Source: Pseudoalteromonas espejiana DSM 9414
GTDB lineage: Bacteria; Pseudomonadota; Gammaproteobacteria; Enterobacterales; Alteromonadaceae
Assembly (NCBI RefSeq): GCF_002221525.1
Contig: NZ_CP011029.1
Coordinates: 620,001 to 684,000, forward strand
Length of the DNA: 64,000 nucleotides
Direction: 5' to 3'
Under the pieces are notes generated by a model that worked only from the letters and a program-made list of their open reading frames with translations, did no database searches and had not been told where the DNA came from. A program made the position numbers and the translations under genes. Positions 10,353-21,372 of this stretch are shown in pieces (position 1 is the stretch's first letter; every line of letters begins with the position of its first letter).

Positions 10353-12564
10353 TACCGCACCAAAGGATCCCATGCATACACACTATGATGCGCAAGTTAA
10401 TGCATTACAAGGTGGCAGATTTAAAGACCCATTTAGTTTTTTAGGCGTGCATAGTTATAAAAGTAGCTACGAAATCCGTGTGTTTTTACCTGCAGCGCAA
10501 AGCGTAAGTATTAGTATAAATGATAAAAAAATAGCGGCTAAGCGTTATAACAACAGTGATTTATTTATTGCATGCGTAACCGAGGCGCCATGCGCACCTT
10601 ACATGTGCGAAGCCACTTACTCAGATTCGACGTTATGTTTTTTTGATGAATATAGTTTTGAGTCTAGTTTAGATAAAGACGCCATGTACCTTTTTAATGA
10701 GGGGAGTTTAGAACACGCTTATAAGCATTTAGGTGCTCACTTTGTTAGCCAGCAAGGTATTGAAGGCGTACGTTTTTGTGTATGGGCACCGAATGCTGCG
10801 AGTGTGTCTGTTATTGGTGAGTTTAACTTTTGGCAAGCTAATCGTCATTTTATGCGGTTTCATCCTGCAAGTGGAGTGTGGGAATTATTTATAGCGGAGC
10901 TTAAAGCGGATACCTGCTATAAGTTTTCAATTGTTACACAATCAGGTGAAGTACTTGAAAAAGCCGACCCCTTTGCTTTTAAAATGCAGCAAGCGCCTGG
11001 TACTGCCAGTGTATTACAACAAACAACTCCAGCAATTAAACTTAGCGACTCTGCGTTAAAAAACCGACAAAAACGCAACCACATTGACGCACCCGTTAGT
11101 ATTTACGAAGTGCATTTAGGGTCTTGGCAGCGCGCAGAGGGTAACAGATACCTAAGCTATAATGAACTTGCCGATAAGCTTATAGCGTACACGCTCGAAA
11201 TGGGTTTTACCCACATACAACTAATGCCTATTAGTGAATACCCATTTGATGGTTCTTGGGGTTATCAGCCTGTAGGATTATTTGCGCCTTCAAGTCGATT
11301 TGGTGATTACGCCAGCTTTAAATATTTTATAGAGCAATGCCATAAAGCTAATTTAGGCGTGTTGCTTGATTGGGTGCCTGGGCACTTTCCTAGTGACCCA
11401 CATGGGCTTCATCACTTTGACGGCACTCATTTATTTGAACATGCCGATGTACGCCAAGGGTTTCACCCAGATTGGAATACATATATTTACAACTACGATA
11501 GGCCTGAGGTTAAGAGCTTTTTAATCTCAAATGCAATGTATTGGCTAGAGCAATTTGGCCTTGATGGTTTGCGCGTAGATGCAGTGGCATCAATGCTTTA
11601 TTTAGATTACAGCCGTAAAGAAGGTGAGTGGGTTGCCAATTGCTATGGTGGTCGAGAAAACTTAGGGGCAATAGAGTGTCTAAAACAAGTTAATTTACGC
11701 AGCTACAAAAATAATCCCGGAATTATGATGGTTGCTGAAGAGTCAACCGCGTGGCCAGGTGTTACACAAAGCGTTGAACATAATGGTTTAGGTTTTGGTT
11801 ATAAATGGAATATGGGGTGGATGAACGACAGCTTGCATTACATGCAACACGATCCTTTGTATCGGCAGCATCATCACCACGAAATGACATTTTCGATGGT
11901 GTATGCATTTAGCGAAAATTACATATTACCGCTTAGCCACGATGAAGTCGTTCACGGTAAAGGCTCTTTAATTGAAAAAATGCCTGGGGACGAGTGGCAA
12001 AAATTTGCGAATTTACGTTCTTATTATGCCTTTATGTGGGCACATCCTGGCAAAAAACTATTATTTATGGGAAGTGAAATAGCGCAGCGAAAAGAGTGGG
12101 ATCATAACCACTCAATTGATTGGCACTTGCTTGAACATAAAAGCCATACTGGTATTCAAAACACCGTACAGGCCCTTAATAACATATATAAAACACACCC
12201 CGCACTTTATGAGCTAGATAGCAGCCCCGCAGGTTTTGAATGGATAGATAACAATAATAATGAGCAAAGCATATTTAGCTTTGTGCGTTATGCAAAAAAT
12301 GCGCATGACTTTGTCGTTGTTATCGCTAACTTTACCCCTGTGTCATATCGAAATTACGAGTTGGGCGTACCAAGTGCAGGAAAATATAAGGTTATTTTAA
12401 ATACCGATGAAGATAGTTTTTTTGGCTCCGGTGTTGAGGTAACAGCTAATGCACAAGGTGTTATAAGCGCTAAAAAAAGGAATGCTCATGGGTTTGCACA
12501 TACCATTAATATTTCAATTGGTGGATTAACCACTATTTATTTACAAAGGGTTGAAGATGAGTAA
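10345..12564 (+). CDS. glgB: 1,4-alpha-glucan branching enzyme (GH13)
   Basis: It introduces alpha-1,6 branches into glycogen. At 739 residues it has the two N-terminal early-set domains (the second, CBM48, around GVRFCVWAPNAASVSVIGEF) followed by the catalytic barrel. The catalytic triad is visible: Asp in DGLRVDAVASMLY (about residue 408), Glu in MVAEESTAWPG (about 462) and Asp in PLSHDEVVHGKGS (about 530). The start overlaps the malQ stop by eight bases, with GGAAAGG upstream inside malQ. A later ATG at 10372 (MHTHYDAQ) is an alternative. The stop overlaps glgX by eight bases. Confidence 0.95.
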   Translation: MRSTAPKDPMHTHYDAQVNALQGGRFKDPFSFLGVHSYKSSYEIRVFLPAAQSVSISINDKKIAAKRYNNSDLFIACVTEAPCAPYMCEATYSDSTLCFFDEYSFESSLDKDAMYLFNEGSLEHAYKHLGAHFVSQQGIEGVRFCVWAPNAASVSVIGEFNFWQANRHFMRFHPASGVWELFIAELKADTCYKFSIVTQSGEVLEKADPFAFKMQQAPGTASVLQQTTPAIKLSDSALKNRQKRNHIDAPVSIYEVHLGSWQRAEGNRYLSYNELADKLIAYTLEMGFTHIQLMPISEYPFDGSWGYQPVGLFAPSSRFGDYASFKYFIEQCHKANLGVLLDWVPGHFPSDPHGLHHFDGTHLFEHADVRQGFHPDWNTYIYNYDRPEVKSFLISNAMYWLEQFGLDGLRVDAVASMLYLDYSRKEGEWVANCYGGRENLGAIECLKQVNLRSYKNNPGIMMVAEESTAWPGVTQSVEHNGLGFGYKWNMGWMNDSLHYMQHDPLYRQHHHHEMTFSMVYAFSENYILPLSHDEVVHGKGSLIEKMPGDEWQKFANLRSYYAFMWAHPGKKLLFMGSEIAQRKEWDHNHSIDWHLLEHKSHTGIQNTVQALNNIYKTHPALYELDSSPAGFEWIDNNNNEQSIFSFVRYAKNAHDFVVVIANFTPVSYRNYELGVPSAGKYKVILNTDEDSFFGSGVEVTANAQGVISAKKRNAHGFAHTINISIGGLTTIYLQRVEDE

Positions 12565-14620
12565 TCGATTTGAGGTTTCACATGGACAACCTAAGCCGTT
12601 AGGCGCCAACCTAGCTGATAATGGCGTAAACTTCAGCCTTTATGCTCCGCATGCATCTCAAGCCTATGTTTGTTTATTTGATAAAAGCGGTCATTCTGAA
12701 ATTTTAAAAGTAACTATGCACATCAATGAAGGCGGTATATGGAGTGCCCACGTTGCGCCTTTAAATGAAGGCGCTTTATATGGCTTTCGTGTTGAAGGGG
12801 AATACAGCCCAGAAAAAGGTTTATTATTTAACGAAAATAAACTCCTTATAGACCCCTACGCAAAAGACTTATTTGGTGAATTTACTTGGAGTGAACGTCA
12901 TTACGGGCAAATGCCTATAGGCACAAAAAGCACCGTTAATAACGCGATAGATATTCCTAAATCGCGTGTAATAAATAGTAAGCCTTATACAGATAAAAAA
13001 CCAAATCATAGCTGGTGCAACACAGTTATATACGAATGTCATGTTAAAGGGGCTACTTGCCGCCATCCTAATATACCTAAAAACTTACAAGGCAAATTTT
13101 TAGGCCTAAGCCATCCTAGCTTTATTGAACACTTACACAATTTGGGCGTTACAGCCATTGAGCTACTTCCTGTGCACGCCTTTATTAGTGAGCAATTTTT
13201 AACAGCTAAAGGTTTGCAAAATTACTGGGGCTACAACACTTTAAACTTCTTTACACCGCATAAAGACTATTTAATTGATGATGATATCAATGAGTTTAAG
13301 CAAATGGTTAGTGAGCTGCACGCTGCAAATATAGAGGTGATTTTAGATGTTGTTTACAACCATACCGCAGAAGCTGGCACGGATGGGCCTATTTTATCGT
13401 TAAGAGGCTTAGACAATTTAGCTTACTACCGCACGGTACCCGATAAACCGAATGTTTATATTAACGATACAGGCTGTGGTAACACAGTTAATATCGATCA
13501 CCCTAAAACCTTAAAGCTGGTCCTCGATAGCTTACGCTATTGGGTCGAGGTTATGGGGGTAGACGGCTTTAGATTTGACTTAGCGACTATTTTGGGGCGT
13601 ACACAACATGGGTTTAATACAGCGCATGCTTTTTTTCAGGCTATAGAGCAAGACCCTGTATTAAGTGAGGTAAAACTGATTAGCGAGCCTTGGGATATTG
13701 GACCCGGTGGTTATCAGTTAGGTGCTTTTGCGGCTCCTTGGCGAGAGTGGAACGATCAATATAGAGATGTGATACGTCGCTTTTGGCAAAGTGAAGAAGG
13801 GGTAATCGCTAATGTTGCAAAGCGTATTCATGGCTCATTTGATATTTTTGAACATAGTCAACGTGGCCCCCTTAACAGCATAAATTTTATCACTAGCCAT
13901 GACGGTTTTACCCTTGCTGATTTAGTGAGTTATGAGCACAAACACAATGAGGAAAACGGCGAGCAAAATAGAGATGGGCACAGCGCTAATCACTCAATTA
14001 ACTGCGGTGTAGAAGGGTTTACTAACGACAGTAAAGTGATTGCACTTAGATTGCAGCAGCAAAAGAACTTTTTACTCACGCTTATACTCTCTAAAGGAGT
14101 GCCCATGATTGCCTCTGGTAGTGAAATGGGGCATTCACAAGGGGGCAATAATAACGCCTATTGCCAAAATAACCGTACAAGTTGGCTTGCGTGGAAAGAC
14201 TCTCAGTTAAATCATTCGTTGACTCGATTTATTGATGATGCGCTTAAAATAAGGCGCGGTCATAGTGCTTTTAAACACAGTGTGTTCTCAGAAGACATTG
14301 ATGAGCGTTTCACGGTTAAATGGTTTACCGAGCAGGGTATAAAAATGAGTAACGATCATTGGCATGAACCACACAGGCAATTTTTAATGTATAGCTTGTT
14401 GGATAAGCAAAATAAATACGCCTTATTGATCATTTTAAATGCGAGTAAAAAAACAGTTTTTTGTAAGTTACCCCCATCGCCAATTGCTGCGCAATGGGAA
14501 ATGGTTTTATCAAGTGTACATAACGCATCTGTTAGTAGTAAAGGAGATGCAATAGTCGAAATTTCAGCACAAAGTAGCTGGGTTTTTAGTGCCAATTTAG
14601 AGGACGAAGGTCATGTCTAA
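12557..14620 (+). CDS. glgX: Glycogen debranching enzyme (isoamylase type, GH13)
   Basis: It hydrolyses alpha-1,6 branches left after phosphorylase action. It has an N-terminal CBM48 (NGVNFSLYAPHASQAYVCLF) and a GH13 barrel. The nucleophile Asp is in GFRFDLATILGR (about residue 337), the acid/base Glu in LISEPWDIGPGGYQ (about 376) and the third Asp in FITSHDGFTLADLV (about 448). The Cys- and Asn-rich segment GNNNAYCQNN is typical of GlgX. I start at ATG 12557 (AAAGGG six bases upstream), giving 687 residues and an eight-base overlap with glgB (ATGAGTAA). The TTG at 12551 is unlikely. Its stop overlaps glgP in the same way. Confidence 0.94.
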   Translation: MSNRFEVSHGQPKPLGANLADNGVNFSLYAPHASQAYVCLFDKSGHSEILKVTMHINEGGIWSAHVAPLNEGALYGFRVEGEYSPEKGLLFNENKLLIDPYAKDLFGEFTWSERHYGQMPIGTKSTVNNAIDIPKSRVINSKPYTDKKPNHSWCNTVIYECHVKGATCRHPNIPKNLQGKFLGLSHPSFIEHLHNLGVTAIELLPVHAFISEQFLTAKGLQNYWGYNTLNFFTPHKDYLIDDDINEFKQMVSELHAANIEVILDVVYNHTAEAGTDGPILSLRGLDNLAYYRTVPDKPNVYINDTGCGNTVNIDHPKTLKLVLDSLRYWVEVMGVDGFRFDLATILGRTQHGFNTAHAFFQAIEQDPVLSEVKLISEPWDIGPGGYQLGAFAAPWREWNDQYRDVIRRFWQSEEGVIANVAKRIHGSFDIFEHSQRGPLNSINFITSHDGFTLADLVSYEHKHNEENGEQNRDGHSANHSINCGVEGFTNDSKVIALRLQQQKNFLLTLILSKGVPMIASGSEMGHSQGGNNNAYCQNNRTSWLAWKDSQLNHSLTRFIDDALKIRRGHSAFKHSVFSEDIDERFTVKWFTEQGIKMSNDHWHEPHRQFLMYSLLDKQNKYALLIILNASKKTVFCKLPPSPIAAQWEMVLSSVHNASVSSKGDAIVEISAQSSWVFSANLEDEGHV

Positions 14621-17150
14621 GCAAGACGAAAATGTGTGTGTGGTAAAAGGGTGGCAAGAAGGCCCTGTAATTGATGAAAGCACTTTAAAAGATGATTTAA
14701 CTCGGCATTTTTACTACAGCTTAGGGCGCGACAAAGTGGGTGAATCTCAGCTTTATTTATACCACGCCTTAGCGCTTACAATTCGCGATAGGTTAGTGGC
14801 GCGTTGCAGAGAAACCAACCAACAAATTAAACAAGAAAAACGACGTAAAACAGCGTATTTATCACTTGAATTTTTAATGGGTCGAGCACTGGGTAACGCT
14901 GTATTAAATTTAGACTTAGATGAGCAAGTATCATCAGCGCTACAAGAGTATTGCACAAGCATTGAAACTGTCGCAGAAGCAGAGCACGACGCAGGGCTTG
15001 GAAATGGAGGCCTGGGCCGTTTAGCTGCTTGCTTTTTAGATAGCTGTGCAAGCCTTGCGCTTCCCGTGGTTGGTTACGGTATTCGCTATGAATACGGCAT
15101 GTTTAATCAATCATTAAAAAATGGCCACCAAATAGAGCAACCTGATAATTGGCTTCGTGAAGGACACCCTTGGGAGCTTGCTGCGCCTGAACAAGCTAAG
15201 CGCGTAAAGTTTTTTGGTCATGTACAAAGTTACACAGATAAACACGGTCGCGAGCATCGTCAATGGATAGGCTGCCAAGATGTATTAGCCGTGCCTTATG
15301 ATGTGCCAATTCCAGGCTACAAAAACGATATAGTCAATACGCTGCGTTTATGGAAGTCAGAAGCCACAGATGAGTTTAATTTAACCGAATTCAATGCGGG
15401 TAGTTACTCAGAAGCCGTTGCACAAAAAAACTTAGCAGAACAAATTACCATGGTGCTGTACCCTAATGACAGCAGTGAAAATGGTAAAGAGCTGCGTCTT
15501 CGTCAGCAGTACTTTTTATCATCTGCCAGTATTCAAGATATCGTATCGCAATGGGTGGAGCAGTATGGTGAAGATTTTAGCGATTTTGCCAATCATCACG
15601 TATTTCAATTAAACGATACTCACCCAAGTATTGCCGTTGCCGAATTAATGCGTATTTTAGTAGATGACTATGAGCTTGATTGGGACAATGCATGGCAAAT
15701 TACTACCAGTACTATGGCGTATACAAACCATACGTTACTACCTGAGGCACTAGAGAAATGGTCAGTCCCATTATTTGCTAAATTATTACCTCGCATTTTA
15801 GAAATAATTTATGAAATTAACGCACGCTTTTTAGCTCAAGTTGCACAACATTGGCCTGGCGACGCTAACAAACAGCGTACATTGTCTTTAATAGAAGAAG
15901 GCGATGTACCGCAAATTCGTATGGCCTATTTAGCTATAGTGGGCAGCTACTCAGTTAATGGTGTAGCAGCGCTGCATACTCAGCTATTAAAAGAAGGCCT
16001 ATTTAAAGAGTTTTACGCGCTTTGGCCAAACAAATTTAACAACAAAACCAATGGGGTAACCCCAAGACGTTGGTTAGCGCATTGTAACCCTGCACTGAGT
16101 CAATTAATTACCGAAAAGATTGGCGATAAATGGATAAGTGACTTTGCGACAATCAGCCAATTACGCCGATACTACGATGACAAAAATTTCCACACGCAAT
16201 GGCAAGCCGTTAAGCGTGAAAACAAACAGCGTTTAGTTGATTTAGTTAAAGCGCGTTGCGATGTCGATTTTGATGTAAACATGATGTTTGACGTACAAGT
16301 AAAACGTATCCATGAATACAAGCGCCAGTTACTGAATGTACTTCATGTTATCCATTTATATGACCGAATACGCCGTGGTGATACACAAAACTTAGTCCCT
16401 CGTTGTGTGTTACTTGGTGGTAAGGCAGCCCCAGGTTATTACATGGCTAAAAAAATTATTAAATTAATTAATAACGTTGCAGAGGTTGTTAATAAAGACC
16501 CGCTTGCTGCGCCTTATTTACGTGTTGCCTTTTTGCCTAATTACAATGTAACCGCAATGGAAACTATTTGCCCAGCAACCGATTTATCTGAGCAAGTGTC
16601 TACCGCAGGTAAAGAAGCGTCTGGTACTGGTAACATGAAGTTTATGATGAATGGCGCTTTGACCATTGGCACATTAGATGGCGCAAACATTGAAATTAGA
16701 GATGCAGTCGGGGCTGATAACTTCTTTTTGTTTGGTGCACAAGCGCATGAAATTGACGATATTAAGTCGCGTTACAACCCAACAAATTTAATAGAGCAAA
16801 ACAGTGATTTAAAAAACGTTATGCAACTTTTAGAAAGTGGGCAATTTAACTTATTTGAGCCCAGTTTATTTGACGATATAGTTAATGCAATCAAAAGCCC
16901 TCACGATCCTTGGCTGGTTGCACACGACTTTGAAAGTTACATTAAAGCGCAAAAACAAGTAGAGCTTGCCTATACAGATCAAACTCATTGGACTCAAATG
17001 AGTATTTTAAATACCGCAGCAAGTGGAATTTTTTCAAGCGATAGAACCATAAGCCAATACAGTGAAGATATTTGGCACTTAACCCCCCTAACTATTAGTG
17101 AAACAGACTTACAAGCAACTAAGAGCCATGCCACTAAGAGCACAGACTAA
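14613..17150 (+). CDS. glgP: Glycogen/maltodextrin phosphorylase (GT35)
   Basis: This PLP enzyme cleaves glycogen ends with phosphate to give glucose-1-phosphate. At 845 residues it is full length. The PLP lysine lies in [19 protein letters not shown] (about residue 676), with TLDGANIEI following and [11 protein letters not shown] earlier, all hallmarks of alpha-glucan phosphorylases. The start overlaps glgX by eight bases (ATGTCTAA) and the stop precedes glgC by 14 bases. Co-location with glgC and glgA means breakdown and synthesis are transcribed together, so the balance is probably set by allostery rather than transcription. Confidence 0.96.
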   Translation: MSKQDENVCVVKGWQEGPVIDESTLKDDLTRHFYYSLGRDKVGESQLYLYHALALTIRDRLVARCRETNQQIKQEKRRKTAYLSLEFLMGRALGNAVLNLDLDEQVSSALQEYCTSIETVAEAEHDAGLGNGGLGRLAACFLDSCASLALPVVGYGIRYEYGMFNQSLKNGHQIEQPDNWLREGHPWELAAPEQAKRVKFFGHVQSYTDKHGREHRQWIGCQDVLAVPYDVPIPGYKNDIVNTLRLWKSEATDEFNLTEFNAGSYSEAVAQKNLAEQITMVLYPNDSSENGKELRLRQQYFLSSASIQDIVSQWVEQYGEDFSDFANHHVFQLNDTHPSIAVAELMRILVDDYELDWDNAWQITTSTMAYTNHTLLPEALEKWSVPLFAKLLPRILEIIYEINARFLAQVAQHWPGDANKQRTLSLIEEGDVPQIRMAYLAIVGSYSVNGVAALHTQLLKEGLFKEFYALWPNKFNNKTNGVTPRRWLAHCNPALSQLITEKIGDKWISDFATISQLRRYYDDKNFHTQWQAVKRENKQRLVDLVKARCDVDFDVNMMFDVQVKRIHEYKRQLLNVLHVIHLYDRIRRGDTQNLVPRCVLLGGKAAPGYYMAKKIIKLINNVAEVVNKDPLAAPYLRVAFLPNYNVTAMETICPATDLSEQVSTAGKEASGTGNMKFMMNGALTIGTLDGANIEIRDAVGADNFFLFGAQAHEIDDIKSRYNPTNLIEQNSDLKNVMQLLESGQFNLFEPSLFDDIVNAIKSPHDPWLVAHDFESYIKAQKQVELAYTDQTHWTQMSILNTAASGIFSSDRTISQYSEDIWHLTPLTISETDLQATKSHATKSTD

Positions 17151-17164
17151 ACGGAGAGAGTATT

Positions 17165-18466
17165 ATGCCTAGTTATGCAAATCGTTACATAAGTAGCTTA
17201 ACCCGAGATACATATGCGTTAATACTGGCTGGTGGACGCGGCTCACGCTTGCACGAGTTAACAGATTGGCGTGCAAAGCCCGCAGTTTACTTTGGCGGTA
17301 AGCACCGCATTATTGATTTTCCGCTATCAAACTGTATTAATTCAGGTGTGAGGCGAGTGGGTATTGCCACTCAATATAAGTCTCATTCACTTATTCGTCA
17401 TGTTAATCGCGCATGGGGGCACTTTAAAAAGGAGCTGGGAGAGTCTGTAGAGATTTTACCGGCGTCGCAACGTAATGGCGATGAATGGTATTGCGGTACC
17501 GCTGATGCCGTATTTCAAAATATGGATATTATTCGTCATGAGTTACCAAAGTACGTGATGATTTTATCAGGGGACCACGTATATCGAATGGATTACGGTG
17601 CACTGCTTGCTGAGCACGTACAAAAAGGCGCTGACATGACCGTATGTTGCCTTGAAGTACCCGTTGAGGAGGCGGCAGATACGTTTGGTGTTATGACCGT
17701 AGATGAACAAAGCCGCGTGTGTCGTTTTGATGAAAAGCCCGCTATACCAAGTTCAGTACCCGGTAAGCCAGGCACGTGTTTAGCATCAATGGGAAACTAT
17801 GTTTTCAACACTGAGTTTTTATTTGAGCAACTTAAAAAAGATGCACAAACAGAAGGCTCTGGGCGTGACTTTGGTCACGATATCATTCCTGCCATTATTG
17901 AAGAGCATAGTGTATATGCGTTTCCATTTAGAGATCCACTTCAAGAAGGGCAACCTTATTGGCGCGATGTAGGCACACTTGATTCATTTTGGGAAGCCAA
18001 TATGGAACTCGTTATGCCAGAGCCACAATTAGATTTATACGATCCAACGTGGCCTATTTGGACATACCAAGAGCAGCTTCCTCCAGCTAAGTTTATCTTT
18101 GATGATGAAGATAGACGTGGTATGGCAGTAGATTCAACGGTATCGGGTGGGTGTATTGTATCGGGCTCAGTGGTTAGAAAGTCATTACTGTTTTCTAATG
18201 TGCATGTGCGCTCATTTTGTGAAATTGAGCAATCGGTGATATTACCCGGTGCTGTTATTAATCGTAATTGTAAAATAAAACGCGCGATTATTGATAGAAG
18301 CTGTGAAATACCCGCAGGGCTTGAAATAGGTTTTGATAGAAAAACCGATGAAGAAAATGGCTTTAGAGTGTCTAAAAAAGGGATCGTGTTAGTAACCCGT
18401 GATATGCTCAGTGAGCTTGCTAAAAAGCTTGAGCGTCAATCTCAAGAAAACAAAAAATTCGCCTAA
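17165..18466 (+). CDS. glgC: Glucose-1-phosphate adenylyltransferase (ADP-glucose pyrophosphorylase)
   Basis: It makes ADP-glucose from ATP and glucose-1-phosphate, the controlled step of bacterial glycogen synthesis. At 433 residues it has the nucleotidyltransferase signature [20 protein letters not shown], the substrate segment [15 protein letters not shown], catalytic Asp in [12 protein letters not shown], and a C-terminal left-handed beta-helix ([30 protein letters not shown]). ATG 17165 has GGAGAG at a proper distance. The family is usually activated by glycolytic intermediates such as fructose-1,6-bisphosphate; which effector acts here is not readable. Confidence 0.96.
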   Translation: MPSYANRYISSLTRDTYALILAGGRGSRLHELTDWRAKPAVYFGGKHRIIDFPLSNCINSGVRRVGIATQYKSHSLIRHVNRAWGHFKKELGESVEILPASQRNGDEWYCGTADAVFQNMDIIRHELPKYVMILSGDHVYRMDYGALLAEHVQKGADMTVCCLEVPVEEAADTFGVMTVDEQSRVCRFDEKPAIPSSVPGKPGTCLASMGNYVFNTEFLFEQLKKDAQTEGSGRDFGHDIIPAIIEEHSVYAFPFRDPLQEGQPYWRDVGTLDSFWEANMELVMPEPQLDLYDPTWPIWTYQEQLPPAKFIFDDEDRRGMAVDSTVSGGCIVSGSVVRKSLLFSNVHVRSFCEIEQSVILPGAVINRNCKIKRAIIDRSCEIPAGLEIGFDRKTDEENGFRVSKKGIVLVTRDMLSELAKKLERQSQENKKFA

Positions 18467-18509
18467 CACATGTGCGAATAACGAAAAGGTTAAAGGAAGA
18501 AGTAAATAA

Positions 18510-20045
18510 ATGCATGTATTAATGGTTGCCGCAGAAAACGATGCTTTACCTAATGCTAAAGTTGGCGGGGTTGCAGATGTTGTAAGAGACGCCCCAAAAG
18601 CACTGGCAGCACAAGGCGTGAATGTAGATGTAATAATACCCGATTATGGTTTTGAGCATTTGCAGCGAGACTACATAGGTGACGTAACAGTTATTTTTAG
18701 AGCGCAACCACAGGTATTATCGTTATTTAAACTTTGTGACGACAACACACACATAAACCAATTTGTTATTTCGCACCCTTTGTTTAGTCAATCGGGTTCG
18801 GTGTATTGTAACGACGAACCCGGTCGCCCATTTGCAACTGACGCAACTAAATATGCTTTATTTAATGCCGCTGTTTGCGAAGCGCTTTTACAAGGACTCA
18901 TTAAACAGCCAAATGCACTGCATTTACACGATTGGCACAGTGCCTGTGTTGCCGTATTACTAAAGTTTGATAAACGATACCGTGATTTGGCAAATGTACA
19001 TATTGCATACACGGTGCATAACCTAGCACTACAAGGGATCAGGCCTTTTAAACATGATGAATCAAGTTTAGAAGCTTGGTTTCCTTCGTTAGGTTACAAC
19101 GGGCAACACTTATGTGACCCACGTTACCCACATTGTTTTAATCCTATGCGCAGTACAATAAACCTTGCAGACAAAGTACATTTGGTTTCGCCTACTTACA
19201 GCAAAGAAGTATTAAAACCAAGTGACTATCAGCAAGGTTTTTTTGGTGGAGAAGGCCTTGAGCTTGATTTACAAAATTGCGAAAAACAGGGCAAACTGCT
19301 TGGTATTTTAAATGGTTGTGAATACCCTGAGGAGCCCAGCCATAGTGCTAGTTTACCTCAATTATATCAACAGATTGAAAGCACACTATTTACTTGGATG
19401 GCAAAAAAGCCACAGCTTGAAAGTGGCTACTATATTGCTCATCAACGACTACAACAGTTTATGGCATCACCTGTTAAAGGGCCATTAGTTACAAGTGTTG
19501 GCAGGCTCACTGAGCAAAAAGTTTTACTGTTGTGTCAGTCTTTTGAAAGCTCATTAGCTATCGATAAAGTGTGTCAAATAGTGGATGAATTTAATGGTCG
19601 CATCATTATATTAGGTTCAGGAGAAGAAGCACTAGAAGAGGTATTTACTAAAGCAATGGCGCGCAATTCAAATCTTTTATTCTTGAAAGGTTACGGACAA
19701 GGTGTTGGTGATTTAATGTACCAATTAGGGGACTTGTTTTTAATGCCTAGCTCATTTGAACCTTGTGGTATTAGCCAAATGCTGGCAATGCGAGCAGGGC
19801 AGCCTTGTTTAGTTCACAGTGTTGGCGGACTAAAAGATACCGTAAAGCATAATGAAAACGGTTTTAGTTTTAATGCTGGTATGCTTAGTAAGCAAGCCGA
19901 TTCACTGCTAAAGTGTTTACATGAAACACTAACGTTACACAAAGAACAGCCTAAGCAATGGCAAAAAATTAAAGCTAATGCTAAAGGGGCACGTTTTTCG
20001 TGGACTCAAGTGGCAACTGATTATATTTCATACTTATATCAATAA
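18510..20045 (+). CDS. glgA: Glycogen synthase (ADP-glucose type, GT5)
   Basis: It elongates glycogen from ADP-glucose. The N-terminal Rossmann lobe starts MHVLMVAAENDALPNAKVGG; the sugar-nucleotide-binding loop, usually KTGGL, is KVGGV here (Lys at residue 17 kept). LHLHDWHSA and the C-terminal lobe motif PSSFEPCGISQMLAMRAG (about residues 412-430) complete the GT5 pattern. 511 residues, slightly longer than E. coli GlgA. It follows glgC by 43 bases with AAAGGAAG upstream and is the last enzyme gene of the operon. No convincing intrinsic terminator follows. Confidence 0.94.
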   Translation: MHVLMVAAENDALPNAKVGGVADVVRDAPKALAAQGVNVDVIIPDYGFEHLQRDYIGDVTVIFRAQPQVLSLFKLCDDNTHINQFVISHPLFSQSGSVYCNDEPGRPFATDATKYALFNAAVCEALLQGLIKQPNALHLHDWHSACVAVLLKFDKRYRDLANVHIAYTVHNLALQGIRPFKHDESSLEAWFPSLGYNGQHLCDPRYPHCFNPMRSTINLADKVHLVSPTYSKEVLKPSDYQQGFFGGEGLELDLQNCEKQGKLLGILNGCEYPEEPSHSASLPQLYQQIESTLFTWMAKKPQLESGYYIAHQRLQQFMASPVKGPLVTSVGRLTEQKVLLLCQSFESSLAIDKVCQIVDEFNGRIIILGSGEEALEEVFTKAMARNSNLLFLKGYGQGVGDLMYQLGDLFLMPSSFEPCGISQMLAMRAGQPCLVHSVGGLKDTVKHNENGFSFNAGMLSKQADSLLKCLHETLTLHKEQPKQWQKIKANAKGARFSWTQVATDYISYLYQ

Positions 20046-20137
20046 AGTTATTGTAAATACACCTTAGCTCCGTGACATAGCAGCTTATTTACGTTATTAA
20101 TTACTTGGTATTGGTAAATTTAATAAAAGTAGGTAAT

Positions 20138-21352
20138 GTGTCTGTATTTGTTGCAAGGCAAGCAATATTTAATCGTAAACAAAATGTAGTTGCTTATGAA
20201 CTATTATTTCGTAATAGTCCGAAAAACTTTTTTCCTGATATAGAAGAAGGTCATGCAACTGCACGCCTAATTATGGAGAATCAGCTTAATTTAGGCACTC
20301 GCCACATTACTTCTGGTAAAACTGCGCTAATAAATATAGGACCAGAGTCACTAAAACTCGACTTATGTGCTTTTTTACCTTGTAAAGATGTAGTCATAGA
20401 ACTACTCGAAACCATTGAACCAACAGACGATAATTACCAACTTTGCCGAGCGCTTTTTCATAACAATTATAAGCTCGCGCTTGATGACTTTGTATATAAA
20501 CCACAATGGGAACGTTTTTTAAAGTTTGTAAAGCTGGTTAAGTTTGATATTGCACAAACCCCCTTGAGCGAGATCACCTCGGTAGTTGCAAAATTAAAGC
20601 AGTATAAAAAAATAAAAATACTGGCAGAGAAAATAGAAACCCAAGCTGATTATCAACAAGCGCATAAAATGGGCTTTGACTATTTTCAGGGCTACTTTTT
20701 TGCAAAACCGACTATGCATGCACAAAAGGATATTGATTATAACTACGCATTAGTTATCGCTATTTATGCGCAGGTAATGAAGCCAAGCCCGGATGTAAAG
20801 CAAATTACTACCTTATTTGAAGCCGATGCAGCGCTTGCTTATAAACTGATGCGTTTACTAAATAGCGGCGTGTTTCCTATTCAAAGCAAAATTCATTCTA
20901 TTAAACAGGCATTGGTATACTTAGGTCATGAGCGCCTTAAAAAGTTTGTTAGTTTAATTGTTACTGCCCACACTACGGGGAAAAAGCCGGCAGAGTTGAT
21001 GCAAGTGTGTGTAGTAAGAGCGCGGTTTTGTGAGTTATTAGCTAAGCATGTGTCTAAACCGCTTGCGGGAGAAGCATTTTTAACTGGCTTGTTCTCACTA
21101 TTAGATGCAATACTTGATCAACCAATGAGTTTATTAGTTGAAAAGCTACCTTTTCCTGACGACATTAAAGCTGCACTATTAAACGAAAAAAACCAACTTT
21201 ACTACATCTTAAACGTTGTTAAAGCATACGAAACAGGAAGCTGGTGGGCGCTTGAGCAAGCGGTAGTACTATTAAATATAGATAGTAAAATTTTACCGGG
21301 CATATACAAGCAAGCCGTCGATTGGGCCGACAACTACAAAAATAACATTTAA
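20138..21352 (+). CDS. EAL-HDOD signalling protein with degenerate EAL domain
   Basis: About 404 residues, beginning most likely at GTG 20138 (VSVFVARQAIFNRKQ, with AGGT upstream); a TTG at 20105 is less likely. Residues 1-190 are an EAL-type domain of the YuxH class, in which the EAL motif reads YELLFRNS and the DDFG loop ALDDFVYKP; the ILAEKIET segment lacks the usual VAEGVE form. Catalytic c-di-GMP cleavage is therefore improbable. Residues 200-390 are an HDOD domain (ALAYKLMRLLNSG, IKQALVYLGHERLKKF). It sits 92 bases after glgA in the same direction and may be read through from it. The role is inferred as a scaffold or signalling adaptor. Confidence 0.85.
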   Translation: MSVFVARQAIFNRKQNVVAYELLFRNSPKNFFPDIEEGHATARLIMENQLNLGTRHITSGKTALINIGPESLKLDLCAFLPCKDVVIELLETIEPTDDNYQLCRALFHNNYKLALDDFVYKPQWERFLKFVKLVKFDIAQTPLSEITSVVAKLKQYKKIKILAEKIETQADYQQAHKMGFDYFQGYFFAKPTMHAQKDIDYNYALVIAIYAQVMKPSPDVKQITTLFEADAALAYKLMRLLNSGVFPIQSKIHSIKQALVYLGHERLKKFVSLIVTAHTTGKKPAELMQVCVVRARFCELLAKHVSKPLAGEAFLTGLFSLLDAILDQPMSLLVEKLPFPDDIKAALLNEKNQLYYILNVVKAYETGSWWALEQAVVLLNIDSKILPGIYKQAVDWADNYKNNI

Positions 21353-21372
21353 TAGGTACAAACGCTTTACTT

